This document shows, piece by piece, positions 1 to 8,911 of a stretch of DNA of 64,000 nt (positions are counted from its first letter, which is position 1; the number at the start of each line of letters is the position of its first letter). The position numbers and the translations under genes are program-made. Origin of the DNA: a virus; IMG/VR virus record IMGVR_UViG_3300025648_000526, positions 1 through 64,000 of that record; one strand, 5' to 3'. The notes under the pieces were generated by a model. That model was not told the origin of the DNA. It saw nothing but the letters and a program-made list of their open reading frames with translations, and did no database searches.

Positions 1-811
1 AGCTTCAATACCTGTCCAACAATATGCTGTTCAAAATATTGCTGGTACTCGTTTAGACTGTGTAGCATTTATTTCACCTCCATCTGCTAACGTAATTAAC
101 CAAGCAGGTAACGAAGTAACAAATATTACAAATTGGGTTAATGCATTATCAATTGCATCTCAATATAGTTCATATGCAGTTGCTGATTCTGGTTGGAAAT
201 ATATGTTTGACAAATACAACAATACATATCGTTGGGTTCCATTAAACGGTGATATTGCTGGTCTTTGTGTATATACAGATACAAATCGTGACTCATGGTG
301 GTCACCTGCTGGTCTAAACCGAGGTGGTCTCAAAAATGTAGTCAGATTAGCATGGAATCCAAATAAGACATACCGTGATGCACTTTATCAAATTAGTGTA
401 AATCCTGTTGTATCATTACCAGGACAAGGTACTGTATTATATGGTGATAAAACTTTCACACAAAAACCATCTGCATTTGACAGAATCAACGTCCGCAGAT
501 TGTTTATTACGTTAGAGAAAGCAATTGCTAAAGCTGCTAAATACTCACTATTCGAGTTCAATGATGATTTCACAAGAGCTCAATTTGTGTCTTTAGTGAC
601 TCCATATTTGCGTGATGTTCAAGGTCGCCGTGGTGTTACTGACTTCCGTGTTGTTTGTGATACTACAAATAATACACCGCAAGTCATTGATTCTAACCAG
701 TTTGTTGGTGACATTTATATTAAACCTGCTCGTTCAATTAACTTTATCCAGTTGAACTTTGTAGCAGTAAGGACTGGCGTAGACTTTACAGAAGTCATAG
801 GTAAGTTCTAA
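1..811 (+). CDS. gp18: Contractile tail sheath protein gp18, C-terminal part
   Basis: This is the 3' end of the tail sheath gene. The reading frame is open from base 2 through the stop at 809-811, so the start lies outside the window and the ATG at 203 is internal. The visible ~269 residues resemble the C-terminal domain of T4-like sheath proteins: a stretch around 'GWKYMFDKYN', the 'PLNGDIAGL' and 'RLFITLEKAI' segments, and a tail ending 'TGVDFTEVIG'. The sheath polymerises around the tail tube and contracts on infection. The tail tube gene follows 30 bp downstream, the usual T4-like order. Confidence 0.95.
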   Translation, partial: ASIPVQQYAVQNIAGTRLDCVAFISPPSANVINQAGNEVTNITNWVNALSIASQYSSYAVADSGWKYMFDKYNNTYRWVPLNGDIAGLCVYTDTNRDSWWSPAGLNRGGLKNVVRLAWNPNKTYRDALYQISVNPVVSLPGQGTVLYGDKTFTQKPSAFDRINVRRLFITLEKAIAKAAKYSLFEFNDDFTRAQFVSLVTPYLRDVQGRRGVTDFRVVCDTTNNTPQVIDSNQFVGDIYIKPARSINFIQLNFVAVRTGVDFTEVIGKF

Positions 812-817
812 TAAATA
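810..817 (+). promoter_or_regulatory. Possible late promoter box (AATAAATA)
   Basis: AATAAATA overlaps the gp18 stop and sits 25 bp before gp19. It differs by one base from the T4 late consensus TATAAATA. The position suits a late structural gene, but the match is short in an AT-rich genome. Confidence 0.3.
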
Positions 818-841
818 ATACAACAGATATAGGAGAAAAAA

Positions 842-1387
842 ATGGCATTTAACGTAGCAGAATTTAGGTCACAGTTGATTGGTGACGGTGCCCGTCCTAA
901 TTTATTTTCAGTTTCTTTGAGCTTTCCGTTCATAGCTGCAAACTCTGGAGCTGCATCACAAAAAGTAACCTTTATGGCAAAAACAGCACAATTGCCTGGT
1001 TCTACTATTGGTACAGTTCCTTTGTTTTACTTTGGTCGTGAATTAAAGTTTGCTGGAAATAGAACATTTACGGATTGGACATTACAAGTTATCAATGATG
1101 AAGATTTCATTGTTCGTAATTCTTTAGAAAGTTGGATGAATAGTATCAATAGTCATCAAGGTAACCTTCGTAACCCAGCTGCTTTTAATCCAGCAGGTTA
1201 CAGTACCGATGCTGCTGTTACTCAATACGGTAAAACAGGTAACACTCTAAAAAATTACTTATTTGTAGGTTTATTTCCTGTTGATATCGCTCCAATTGAT
1301 TTAGATTGGGGTTCAAACGATGCTATTGAAGAGTATTCAGTAACATTTGCATATCAATATTGGACATCAGTACCAACAACAACTTAA
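842..1387 (+). CDS. gp19: Tail tube protein gp19
   Basis: A 181-residue protein of the T4 gp19 family, which stacks as hexameric rings to form the inner tail tube through which DNA is injected. Family features are the N-terminal 'FRSQLIGDGARPNLF' segment, a central 'MAKTAQLPGSTIG' stretch and a C-terminus describing the final beta strands ('YSVTFAYQYW'). Its length fits T4 gp19 (163 aa). It follows the sheath gene with an AGGAG ribosome site 7 bp before ATG and is followed by a strong terminator, which probably closes the tail operon. Confidence 0.95.
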   Translation: MAFNVAEFRSQLIGDGARPNLFSVSLSFPFIAANSGAASQKVTFMAKTAQLPGSTIGTVPLFYFGRELKFAGNRTFTDWTLQVINDEDFIVRNSLESWMNSINSHQGNLRNPAAFNPAGYSTDAAVTQYGKTGNTLKNYLFVGLFPVDIAPIDLDWGSNDAIEEYSVTFAYQYWTSVPTTT

Positions 1388-1402
1388 TGATATATATTAT
1401 AT

Positions 1403-1437
1403 GGGGAGAACTTCGGTTCTCCTCATTATGTTTTTTT
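1403..1437 (+). terminator. Rho-independent terminator after gp19
   Basis: A GC-rich stem GGAGAAC/GTTCTCC closed by a TTCG tetraloop (1403-1424) is followed by ATTATG and then seven T residues at 1431-1437. It separates the tail genes from the portal operon. Confidence 0.85.
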
Positions 1438-1454
1438 GAATTGAGGAAGATACT

Positions 1455-1556
1455 ATGACAATAGCATATATAAACCACAACTCATCTACAATGATAGGTA
1501 TGACACCTATCAACCATATTTTATTTAATGTAAAAGGTGAATCAACACATGGCTAA
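1455..1556 (+). CDS. Possible 33-aa leader peptide overlapping the portal start
   Basis: An ATG at 1455 preceded by a good Shine-Dalgarno (GAGGAAG) opens a 33-codon frame that ends at 1554-1556, just past the portal ATG at 1549 and in a different frame. The peptide has no recognisable domain. It could couple translation into the portal gene, or be chance. Only the ribosome site and the overlap support it. Confidence 0.25.
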   Translation: MTIAYINHNSSTMIGMTPINHILFNVKGESTHG

Positions 1557-3177
1557 CAATAGCAAATTCAGTTTATTTGGTTTTACCATAGCTCGTGGTA
1601 AAACAGAAGACGAACAAAGAGTCCAACAATCCTTCACGCCTCAGACGAATGACGATGGCGCCTTAACGATTACTTCAGCCGCTTATTACGGTACATATGT
1701 AGACCTAGACGGCACAGCAAAGAATGAAGTAGAGTTAATCTCTCGATATCGTGAAATGGCTATGCAGCCTGAAATTGAATCAGCCATTGATGATGTTATT
1801 AACGAAGCTATCACACAAGATGATGATGGCAAGAATATCAAAATTGTTTTAGACGCTTTAAATCAACCAGAAAAAATTAAAGATGCCATTAAAGCAGAGT
1901 TTAATACAATCGTTAGATTATTAAACTACAATAATATGGCACAAGATATCTTCCGTAGATATTATATTGATGGTAGAATGTTTTACCACATTATTATCGA
2001 TAGAGAAAACCCTATTGCTGGTATCAAAGAATTAAGATATATTGATCCACGAAAAATTCGTAAAGTAAGAGAAATCAAAAAGAAAAAAGATGAACGCACA
2101 GGCGTTGATGTAATGAACGTGGTCAATGAATATTACATCTTTAATGATAAAGTAACATCTGGCTCTTCCTCTAATTTTGGACCAGTTGGTGTTCGTATTA
2201 CAACAGATTCTATTATATCAGTTGTTTCTGGTCTAATGGACTCTCGTAGAGCAGTGGTATTATCATACTTACATAAAGCTATCAAACCACTCAATCAATT
2301 AAGAATGATTGAAGACGCTACTGTTATTTACCGTATCTCAAGAGCACCTGAAAGACGTATATTCTATATTGACGTTGGTAATTTACCAAAATTAAAAGCA
2401 GAACAATACCTCCGTGACATTATGGTCAAGTATAAAAATAAACTTGTCTATGATGCTAACACAGGTGAAGTAAGAGATGACCGTAAGTTCCTTTCAATGA
2501 TGGAAGACTTTTGGTTACCTCGTAGAGAAGGTGGCAAAGGCACAGAGATTGCTACATTACCAGGTGGTCAAAATCTTGGTGAATTAGAAGATGTAAAATA
2601 CTTTGAAAAGAAATTATACAAAGCACTTAATGTTCCTATCTCACGATTAGACCCAAATCAATCTGGTTTCTCTTTAGGTAGAACATCAGAAGTTACTCGT
2701 GACGAATTGAAGTTTGCTAAATTTGTTGATAGATTAAGAAATAAGTTTGCTGACTTATTCGACCAAGCATTAAGAGTTCAATGTGTTCTTAAAGGTATTT
2801 GTACCAATGATGAATGGACAGAATTTAAAGAACATATCTTTTATGACTTCATTAAAGACAACAACTTCTCTGAATTAAAAGATGCTGAATTGGTAAGAGA
2901 AAGATTATCATTACTTTCTAATGTTGATCCATATACAGGTCGTTATTTCTCACAAGCGTGGATTCAAAGAAATGTATTACGCATGACTGATGATGAGATT
3001 AAAGAGATGACAAAAGAAATGGATGAAGAAAAAGAGTTGGGTCTTGGATTGCCTGTTGGTGTTACAAGTCAGGTAGCACAACAATCAATGTTGAATCAAT
3101 TACCAGATGCTGGTGAAGCAGATGATGATTCAACCAATGAACAACTTACAATACACAAGTTAAAAAAGATTTTATAA
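1549..3177 (+). CDS. gp20: Portal vertex protein gp20
   Basis: The 542-residue portal protein forms the dodecameric ring at one capsid vertex. It nucleates prohead assembly and is the channel for DNA packaging and exit. Recognisable T4-like segments are 'PEIESAIDDVINEAI' near residue 80, 'RYIDPRKIRKVREIKK', the long helical 'GGQNLGELEDVKYFEKKLYKALNVP' region (read in parts) and 'LGRTSEVTRDELKFAKFVDRLR'. T4 gp20 has 524 aa. A GTG at 1537 in the same frame is possible, but ATG 1549 lies about 10 bp from AAGGTG and gives the natural N-terminus, so I chose it. Confidence 0.96.
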   Translation: MANNSKFSLFGFTIARGKTEDEQRVQQSFTPQTNDDGALTITSAAYYGTYVDLDGTAKNEVELISRYREMAMQPEIESAIDDVINEAITQDDDGKNIKIVLDALNQPEKIKDAIKAEFNTIVRLLNYNNMAQDIFRRYYIDGRMFYHIIIDRENPIAGIKELRYIDPRKIRKVREIKKKKDERTGVDVMNVVNEYYIFNDKVTSGSSSNFGPVGVRITTDSIISVVSGLMDSRRAVVLSYLHKAIKPLNQLRMIEDATVIYRISRAPERRIFYIDVGNLPKLKAEQYLRDIMVKYKNKLVYDANTGEVRDDRKFLSMMEDFWLPRREGGKGTEIATLPGGQNLGELEDVKYFEKKLYKALNVPISRLDPNQSGFSLGRTSEVTRDELKFAKFVDRLRNKFADLFDQALRVQCVLKGICTNDEWTEFKEHIFYDFIKDNNFSELKDAELVRERLSLLSNVDPYTGRYFSQAWIQRNVLRMTDDEIKEMTKEMDEEKELGLGLPVGVTSQVAQQSMLNQLPDAGEADDDSTNEQLTIHKLKKIL

Positions 3178-3180
3178 ATA
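3173..3180 (+). promoter_or_regulatory. T4-type late promoter TATAAATA before the prohead core operon
   Basis: An exact TATAAATA overlaps the gp20 stop and lies 32 bp before the next ATG. In T4 this -10 element is recognised by RNA polymerase carrying gp55, and a gp55 gene is present at 11.8 kb. Confidence 0.6.
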
Positions 3181-3211
3181 GAATAAGGTTTAATTTTTTG
3201 GAGACAATAAC

Positions 3212-3421
3212 ATGGACGATACAAGAAACATAATTGATTACGCAATGGACGAAAATGGTGTAGAGTTTAGAAATGCATTATATGCTTCTATTCACGACAA
3301 AGTTTCTGCACACATTGAAGCAAAAAAACAAGAAATTGCTCAAAATTTAATTGCGCAATCAAATGATGTAGATGTTGAAGACGTAGAACAAGAAGAGGAA
3401 ACTCCTGTTGAAGAATCTTAA
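3212..3421 (+). CDS. Small acidic prohead core protein (gp67-like)
   Basis: A 69-residue protein with a helical N-terminal half ('FRNALYASIHDKVSAHIEAKKQEIAQNL') and a very acidic C-terminal tail of Glu and Asp. This composition and its place between portal and protease match gp67-type prohead core proteins of T4-like phages, which help shape the scaffold core and are degraded by gp21. It has a GGAG ribosome site. The identification rests on synteny and composition more than on clear residue identity. Confidence 0.65.
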   Translation: MDDTRNIIDYAMDENGVEFRNALYASIHDKVSAHIEAKKQEIAQNLIAQSNDVDVEDVEQEEETPVEES

Positions 3422-3953
3422 AGAATTCTTAGCAGAACAAACTCGACCAGAAGTGGTTGAAGATGTTGTATTGCCTGAAGAATTAGAGGCAACTGACGAA
3501 CCATTATATGAAGATGATGGCAAACAAAATTCTCATCATCCAATGGATCCTCCTGCCGTTCTAGTAATGCGTAGAAAGTGGATTAGACAGTTTCCTAATA
3601 ATCAACGAGTAGCGATGTATTACGTTGATAAGATTAATAAATATGTAACCGTGCCTTATACTGCTATGCAATGGACAAATGCAGGTGCAAATGAAGAGGC
3701 AGAGTATTCTGGTGAATATATCGAAGAAGATATTATTCATCATTTAAAAGGTATTGTTGATGGCCATACTGCAAAATCATATAAATTTGCCGATGGTAAA
3801 ACAATGAAAATTGACGCTCAAACAGCTAATGCTGTATTGAAAGTTCATGGCGCTTTAAATGATGAAAACAAGAAAAAAGTATCAGATATGGCACGTAAAA
3901 GTAAACAACACTTTGGTAAGGTCGTAGACTTTGCCTGGAAACATTTAAAATAG
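3408..3953 (+). CDS. Late head-region protein with a capsid-targeting-like N-terminus
   Basis: A 181-residue protein starting with TTG at 3408 behind AGAGGAA, overlapping the previous gene by 14 bp. The first ten residues (MKNLKEFLAE) resemble the capsid targeting sequence of T4 internal proteins, which ends at an (L/I)xE site cut by the gp21 protease. An acidic stretch follows, then a basic folded domain from about residue 50 ('VMRRKWIRQFPNNQRVAMYYVDK') and a Lys-rich C-terminus. The domain is not one I can name. It is encoded among prohead core genes, so an internal or core protein is the likeliest role (inference). Confidence 0.6.
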   Translation: MKNLKEFLAEQTRPEVVEDVVLPEELEATDEPLYEDDGKQNSHHPMDPPAVLVMRRKWIRQFPNNQRVAMYYVDKINKYVTVPYTAMQWTNAGANEEAEYSGEYIEEDIIHHLKGIVDGHTAKSYKFADGKTMKIDAQTANAVLKVHGALNDENKKKVSDMARKSKQHFGKVVDFAWKHLK

Positions 3954-3962
3954 GGATAAAAA

Positions 3963-4562
3963 ATGGCAAATAAGTATACAATTCAAACCTTACGAGATTC
4001 TACATCAGATGCTATCATCAAGATTACAGGTACATTTGACGGTACATCTAACGAATTAAATGTTTCTCGTATTTCTGCTAATTCACTTTACGGTGCTTTA
4101 GATGCAAATAATGTTCCTTTAAGAACATCTTTAAGTTCAAGTAATACTGCAAAACCATATTACGATTTACAATTAACTGGTGTTAGTTACTTCGTAAACA
4201 TGACACAAGGTTCTGGTGCAGTAGAAATATTTTGGTCTGGTTACGGTGCTACGGTAGCTGCTGCATATGCAAATTCATCAACTATTTTCCATCTTAACCA
4301 ACAAGGTGATTATGGTAACATAGCTGGTTCACAATTACCTGCTATTCCTAATAATGCACCAAACTTGCTAAATAACGTATCTATCACAGCTGCTAATACA
4401 GCACTTGGTGATATTGGTATTGCTACACAAGGTGTTGCAGCTAACTCTGCTTACACATTGATTCTTTCTTTACGCAAAAATAATGCTATGTATCAAAGAG
4501 GTCAATTTAATGATCCTGCTGCATTTAACTTTACTCCTTATAATCTCACTCCTAACCCATAA
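3963..4562 (+). CDS. Probable virion structural protein
   Basis: A 199-residue protein rich in Ala, Asn, Ser and Thr, with alternating hydrophobic residues that suggest a beta-sandwich and no signal peptide. It lies between prohead genes, 9 bp after the preceding stop and abutting the next start. Proteins of this type at this place in cyanomyophage-like genomes are annotated as structural. I cannot assign a specific role such as head decoration. The C-terminus ends in a Pro/Asn-rich tail. Confidence 0.6.
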   Translation: MANKYTIQTLRDSTSDAIIKITGTFDGTSNELNVSRISANSLYGALDANNVPLRTSLSSSNTAKPYYDLQLTGVSYFVNMTQGSGAVEIFWSGYGATVAAAYANSSTIFHLNQQGDYGNIAGSQLPAIPNNAPNLLNNVSITAANTALGDIGIATQGVAANSAYTLILSLRKNNAMYQRGQFNDPAAFNFTPYNLTPNP

Positions 4563-5005
4563 TGAAGGAGTTTATTAATAAGGCAATATCTAATAATGCC
4601 TTAGAGGCAAGAAAGATATTAGACGAAACGATTAAAAATCTGGTCAAAGAAAAAATTGACCAGATTAAACTTCGTCTTACTGCTGAGATGTATGAAGAAG
4701 TAGATTTAGAGGTAGATTTTGCTGATGAAGAATTAGATGAAGCAATAAGAAATGTTACCAAACAAGGTCGAACAAAAATAGTTAGAGTTCGTGTCCGTAA
4801 AGGTAAGATACAACGCCGTAAGAAATTATCGGCAGTTAAAGGTTATACTATTCGTGGCGGCAGATTAGTAAGAATGTCTGCTATGGAAAGACGCCATCGT
4901 AAAATGGCGGCTAGACGTGCTAAGTATAAACGTCGTGCTAAATTGTCACAGACGTTAAGAAAAAGAAGAATGTCTTTACGAAAAAGACGTTCATTAGGTC
5001 TATAA
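4562..5005 (+). CDS. Prohead core protein with gp67-like N-terminus and gp68-like basic C-terminus
   Basis: A 147-residue protein. Residues 1-50 ('INKAISNNALEARKILDETI') resemble the amphipathic N-terminal region of T4 gp67. An acidic linker (residues 45-62) leads to a strongly basic Arg/Lys C-terminus ('RRHRKMAARRAKYKRR', ending 'RRSLGL') like gp68-type core proteins. It directly precedes the protease gene, as gp68 does in T4. The basic tail could bind DNA or the acidic core. It may be a fusion or an ancestral form of the two T4 core genes (inference). Confidence 0.65.
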   Translation: MKEFINKAISNNALEARKILDETIKNLVKEKIDQIKLRLTAEMYEEVDLEVDFADEELDEAIRNVTKQGRTKIVRVRVRKGKIQRRKKLSAVKGYTIRGGRLVRMSAMERRHRKMAARRAKYKRRAKLSQTLRKRRMSLRKRRSLGL

Positions 5006-5017
5006 AGGAGAAATCAG

Positions 5018-5662
5018 GTGAAACTGATTAAAGAAATTACAGAAACGGTAAGTTATCTTACTGAAGACAAAAACGGCAAAAAAGAATTGTTTATCGAAGG
5101 TCCTTTCTTGGTGTCCGAGAAAAAGAACCGTAATGGCCGTTTATATGAATTCAACACGATGAAAAAAGAAGTTCATCGTTATACAGAAGAATATATTAAT
5201 AAACATCGTGCTTTTGGTGAATTAGGTCATCCTGATACACCGACAATTAATTTAGACCGAGTATCTCATATGATTGTGGGTTTGAGAGAAGATGGTACTC
5301 AATGGATTGGTAAAGCAAAAATTTTAGATACACCTATGGGTAATATTGCTCGCTCTCTTATTGAAGGTGGTGCACAGTTAGGAGTATCTTCACGAGGCAT
5401 GGGTTCATTGAAAAATGTGAATGGCGTAAATGTCGTTCAACCCGATTTTTATCTAGCCACAGCGGCAGATATTGTAGCAGACCCTTCCGCACCTGGAGCT
5501 TTTGTTCAAGGTATTATGGAAGGCAAAGAATGGATGTTAGTCAATGGCGTATGGACAGAATTCGACCATCAAGAAGCAATCAAAGAAATAAAACAAGCTT
5601 CAAGACAGGATATCGAGGCAGTAAGTCTACGCATATTTGAAAACTTCATGAAAAAACTTTAA
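5018..5662 (+). CDS. gp21: Prohead maturation protease gp21
   Basis: A 214-residue serine protease of the T4 gp21 family (herpesvirus-assemblin-like fold). The catalytic His lies in 'GELGHPDTPTIN' near residue 72 and the catalytic Ser in 'LGVSSRGMG' near residue 124. It cleaves scaffold, core, internal and capsid proteins after (L/I)xE during head maturation, and then digests itself. The start is GTG at 5018, eight bases after AAGGAG. Its predicted specificity bears on the internal proteins encoded at 51.7-60.5 kb. Confidence 0.95.
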   Translation: MKLIKEITETVSYLTEDKNGKKELFIEGPFLVSEKKNRNGRLYEFNTMKKEVHRYTEEYINKHRAFGELGHPDTPTINLDRVSHMIVGLREDGTQWIGKAKILDTPMGNIARSLIEGGAQLGVSSRGMGSLKNVNGVNVVQPDFYLATAADIVADPSAPGAFVQGIMEGKEWMLVNGVWTEFDHQEAIKEIKQASRQDIEAVSLRIFENFMKKL

Positions 5663-5663
5663 T

Positions 5664-5671
5664 TATAAATA
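5664..5671 (+). promoter_or_regulatory. T4-type late promoter TATAAATA before gp22
   Basis: An exact TATAAATA sits 30 bp before the gp22 ATG. A second near-match (TATAAATC) starts at 5678. It probably boosts transcription of the abundant scaffold and capsid proteins. Confidence 0.6.
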
Positions 5672-5700
5672 CCAATATATAAATCAAGGAGATTTTTAAA

Positions 5701-6939
5701 ATGGCAAAATACAATCTATCAGACGCCGCTAAGCAAATTTTAGTTAATGAAGGATCTAAAGAAACATTAGATTCTATCGTTAAATCTAAAATGGCACAAC
5801 GTGGTTCAGATAAACACCCAGACGGTGAAGTTGGTTCAGACCGTGTAGATTCAAAAACAGCATATGGTACTAACGATGCTGGCGAAATTGGCCAATCACC
5901 AGAAAGAGCATTAACAGATGCTTTACCTAATTACACAAAAGGTACACCAACAGCAACTCCACCAGGCGCAACACCACCTGTTGGTTCAGAAAAAGATGGC
6001 GTAGGTATTACTAAAGCAACAGGTCCACAAGATTCAATGGGTCGTTCTGATGTTGCTGAACCTACAAAATTTGATGCTACATCATACGAAAACATTCGTG
6101 ACCGTATTGCTGCTAAATTACCATCAAATACTTTTGGTGCTAACCACAGCGCTACATTCCAACATTATGATGGTACACACACTGCTGGTACACAATCATA
6201 TGGTTACAATGAAGATATCGAAGCATTAATGCAAGGTGAAAATCTTTCAGAAGAATTTAAAGAAAAAGCAACAACAATTTTTGAAGCTGCAGTTCTTTCT
6301 CGTGTAGAAGCAGTTGCTGCTGAAGTTGAAGCTAATTTAACAGAACAATTTGAAGTTGCTGTTGAAGAAATTAAAGAAGATTTGGCACAAAAAGTTGATG
6401 ATTACCTCAACTATATGGTAGAAGAATGGATCAAAGAGAATGAAATCGCAATTGAAAAAGGCTTACGTGCTGAAATCGTTGAAGATTTTATTACAGAATT
6501 AAGAGATGTTTTTGTTAAACACTATATTGACATTCCTACAGACAAGGTTGATGTGGTTGAAGAGTTAGCTGCTAAGTTAGAAGAAGCAGAAGACGCTCTC
6601 AATGAAGAAATCAAACGTGGTGTCGAATTAACAAAAGAATTAAATGAACAAAAAAAGGTTGAAGCTATCTACACAGCGTGTGAAGGCTTAACGCAGACTC
6701 AAGTAGAAAAATTAAAATCACTTGCAGAAGGTGTGGAATTTACTACTGAAGAAGATTTTGCATCTAAATTAGACACATTGAAAGAATCATATTTCAAGTC
6801 TGATATTAAAGTTGCAGATAACTCTGCTTTAGACGAAGAAGTAATTATTGAAGAAGAAAAGAAGCCAGCTAAAACGGCATCTTATGATCCTTCAATTGAA
6901 CAATATGCAAAAACAATTTCACAAACATTGGTAAAATAA
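5701..6939 (+). CDS. gp22: Prohead scaffolding core protein gp22
   Basis: A 412-residue scaffold protein. The N-terminal ~150 residues are low-complexity and probably extended. The region from about residue 175 is a long acidic coiled coil ('FEAAVLSRVEAVAAEVEANL', 'EEWIKENEIAIEKGLRAEIV') typical of T4 gp22. It forms the prohead core and is digested by gp21 before DNA packaging. The N-terminal extension makes it longer than T4 gp22 (269 aa). An AAGGAG site precedes ATG, and gp23 follows 27 bp later. Confidence 0.92.
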   Translation: MAKYNLSDAAKQILVNEGSKETLDSIVKSKMAQRGSDKHPDGEVGSDRVDSKTAYGTNDAGEIGQSPERALTDALPNYTKGTPTATPPGATPPVGSEKDGVGITKATGPQDSMGRSDVAEPTKFDATSYENIRDRIAAKLPSNTFGANHSATFQHYDGTHTAGTQSYGYNEDIEALMQGENLSEEFKEKATTIFEAAVLSRVEAVAAEVEANLTEQFEVAVEEIKEDLAQKVDDYLNYMVEEWIKENEIAIEKGLRAEIVEDFITELRDVFVKHYIDIPTDKVDVVEELAAKLEEAEDALNEEIKRGVELTKELNEQKKVEAIYTACEGLTQTQVEKLKSLAEGVEFTTEEDFASKLDTLKESYFKSDIKVADNSALDEEVIIEEEKKPAKTASYDPSIEQYAKTISQTLVK

Positions 6940-6966
6940 TACCAATACTAACGAAGGGAAAACAAA

Positions 6967-8295
6967 ATGTATTTAACAGAAGAATTACAAAAAAAATGGG
7001 AGCCAGTTCTAGAACATCCAGAACTAGAAGCCATTAAAGACCCATACAAGAAAGCAGTTACTGCTCTTGTATTGGAAAATCAACAACAAGCAATGCGTCA
7101 AGACGCAATGCAATTGAACGAATTAGCTGACTCTGGTCCAACCAACGTTGCTGGTGGTGTTCAAAACTTTGACCCAATCTTAATCAGCTTGGTTCGCCGT
7201 TCTTTACCTAACCTTATTGCTTACGATGTTGCTGGTGTTCAACCAATGACTGGCCCAACAGGCTTAATCTTCGCAATGAGAGCTCGTTATACTGGTCAAG
7301 CAAATACAAATGCAGAAGCATTCTACAATGAGGCTAATACAGTATTTTCAGGTAACACATCTGCTGCTAACCCTTACGGTTTCCAAGGTACATTAGCAAC
7401 TGATATTGCAAATACTTTCCAAAACGTAACATCAGGTGCTACAACATCTGGTATTGGTATCCCAACAGCGCAAGCTGAATTATTAGGTGCTGATAACAAT
7501 GCTGCATTCCAACAAATGGCATTCTCAATTGAGAAAGTTACTGTAACTGCTCAATCACGTGCTCTTAAAGCTGAATACTCTCTAGAATTAGCACAAGACT
7601 TAAAAGCAATTCATGGTCTTGACGCTGAAACAGAATTATCAAACATTCTTTCTACAGAAATTCTTGCAGAAATTAACCGTGAAGTTATTCGTACCATCTA
7701 CACAACTGCTGTAGCAGGTGCACAATACGGTACAACAACTGCTGGTTACTTCGACCTTGATACTGACTCAAATGGTCGTTGGTCTGTTGAACGCTTTAAA
7801 GGTTTAATTTTCCAAATCGAAAGAGATGCTAACGTAATCGCAAAACAAACTCGTAGAGGTAAAGGTAATGTATTGATTGTTTCTTCTGACGTTGCTTCAG
7901 CAATGGCAATGGCAGGCGTTCTTTCATACACACCAGCTTTACAATCTGACTTACAAGTAGATGATACAGGTAATACATTTGCTGGTCTATTACATGGCCG
8001 CATCAAAGTGTATATCGATCCATACTTTGGTGGTTATACTGCTAACCAAGAATTAGTAACAATTGGTTACAAAGGTTCATCACCATATGACGCAGGTCTC
8101 TTCTATTGCCCATACGTTCCTCTCCAAATGGTTCGTGCTGTTGACCAATTTACATTCCAACCAAAAATTGGATTTAAAACTCGTTACGGCATGGTAGCAA
8201 ACCCATTTGCACAAGGTTTAACACAAGGCAATGGTCAATTAAACGCTCGTTCAAATGTCTACTACAGACTATTTGGCGTTAAAAACTTAATGTAA
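6967..8295 (+). CDS. gp23: Major capsid protein gp23
   Basis: The 442-residue HK97-fold shell protein. Diagnostic segments are the N-terminal delta domain removed by gp21, 'DPILISLVRRSLPNLIAYD' near residue 75, 'QPMTGPTGLIFAMRARY', and the C-terminal 'YCPYVPLQMVRAVDQFTFQ' and 'GFKTRYGMVANPFA'. It is shorter than T4 gp23 (521 aa), as usual in marine T4-like phages. A strong terminator follows directly. Confidence 0.98.
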   Translation: MYLTEELQKKWEPVLEHPELEAIKDPYKKAVTALVLENQQQAMRQDAMQLNELADSGPTNVAGGVQNFDPILISLVRRSLPNLIAYDVAGVQPMTGPTGLIFAMRARYTGQANTNAEAFYNEANTVFSGNTSAANPYGFQGTLATDIANTFQNVTSGATTSGIGIPTAQAELLGADNNAAFQQMAFSIEKVTVTAQSRALKAEYSLELAQDLKAIHGLDAETELSNILSTEILAEINREVIRTIYTTAVAGAQYGTTTAGYFDLDTDSNGRWSVERFKGLIFQIERDANVIAKQTRRGKGNVLIVSSDVASAMAMAGVLSYTPALQSDLQVDDTGNTFAGLLHGRIKVYIDPYFGGYTANQELVTIGYKGSSPYDAGLFYCPYVPLQMVRAVDQFTFQPKIGFKTRYGMVANPFAQGLTQGNGQLNARSNVYYRLFGVKNLM

Positions 8296-8323
8296 TATTA
8301 GTTAAGTTTAGTTGTAATCCTAA

Positions 8324-8351
8324 AAGACCACCTTCGGGTGGTCTTTTTTTT
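8324..8351 (+). terminator. Rho-independent terminator after gp23
   Basis: A 9-bp stem AAGACCACC/GGTGGTCTT with a TTCG tetraloop (8324-8345) runs into eight T residues. It ends the head operon. Confidence 0.92.
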
Positions 8352-8368
8352 GGTGACTAAATAAGAGT

Positions 8369-8908
8369 ATGGCAGCTACTAAAAGAACCCCACAAAATAC
8401 CAATTACTTACAAGCCAGTAAGTTTATACTTACGTTTGATAGGATTGGTTCAACTCAATTCTTCTTACAACAAGTTAATATACCTGGTGTAAATTTAGGT
8501 CAAGCATCTAGACAAACTCCTTTTCTAGATATCAATTCACCTGGTAATAAAATGACATATAATCCATTTTCTATCAGATTTAATGTTGATGAAAAGATGG
8601 ATGCATGGCAACAATTACATTCATGGTTTCGTTCAATAGCTTCACCAGAAGGATTTGATGAAAGAAAAAGACTAACAGGTTTACAAAATCAATTCAAGTC
8701 TTCAACAAATCCAAACGTAGTGAATTATTCAGATGCTATGCTTACGGTATACTCAGCATTAAATAATCCACTATTTCGTGTTCAATTTCTTAATGTGTTT
8801 CCTATAACACTTTCTGATATCAACTTTGATACCACACAATCAGCAGATACCATACTTACCGCTGATGCTGTTTTTAACTTCGATTATTTCAATTTTATTC
8901 CTGCTTAA
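8369..8908 (+). CDS. Tail-tube-fold protein (gp3/gp19-like tail completion candidate)
   Basis: A 179-residue protein with the pattern of contractile-tail tube proteins: 'NYLQASKFILTFDRIGSTQFF' (in parts), 'QQVNIPGVNLG' and 'MTYNPFSIRFNVDEKMDAW'. It is distinct from gp19 at 842. In cyanomyophage-like genomes the gene between gp23 and uvsY is commonly annotated as gp3, the tail completion and sheath stabiliser protein. The fold call is firmer than the gp3 assignment. It follows the gp23 terminator closely, without an obvious ribosome site. Confidence 0.55.
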   Translation: MAATKRTPQNTNYLQASKFILTFDRIGSTQFFLQQVNIPGVNLGQASRQTPFLDINSPGNKMTYNPFSIRFNVDEKMDAWQQLHSWFRSIASPEGFDERKRLTGLQNQFKSSTNPNVVNYSDAMLTVYSALNNPLFRVQFLNVFPITLSDINFDTTQSADTILTADAVFNFDYFNFIPA

Positions 8909-8911
8909 CGC

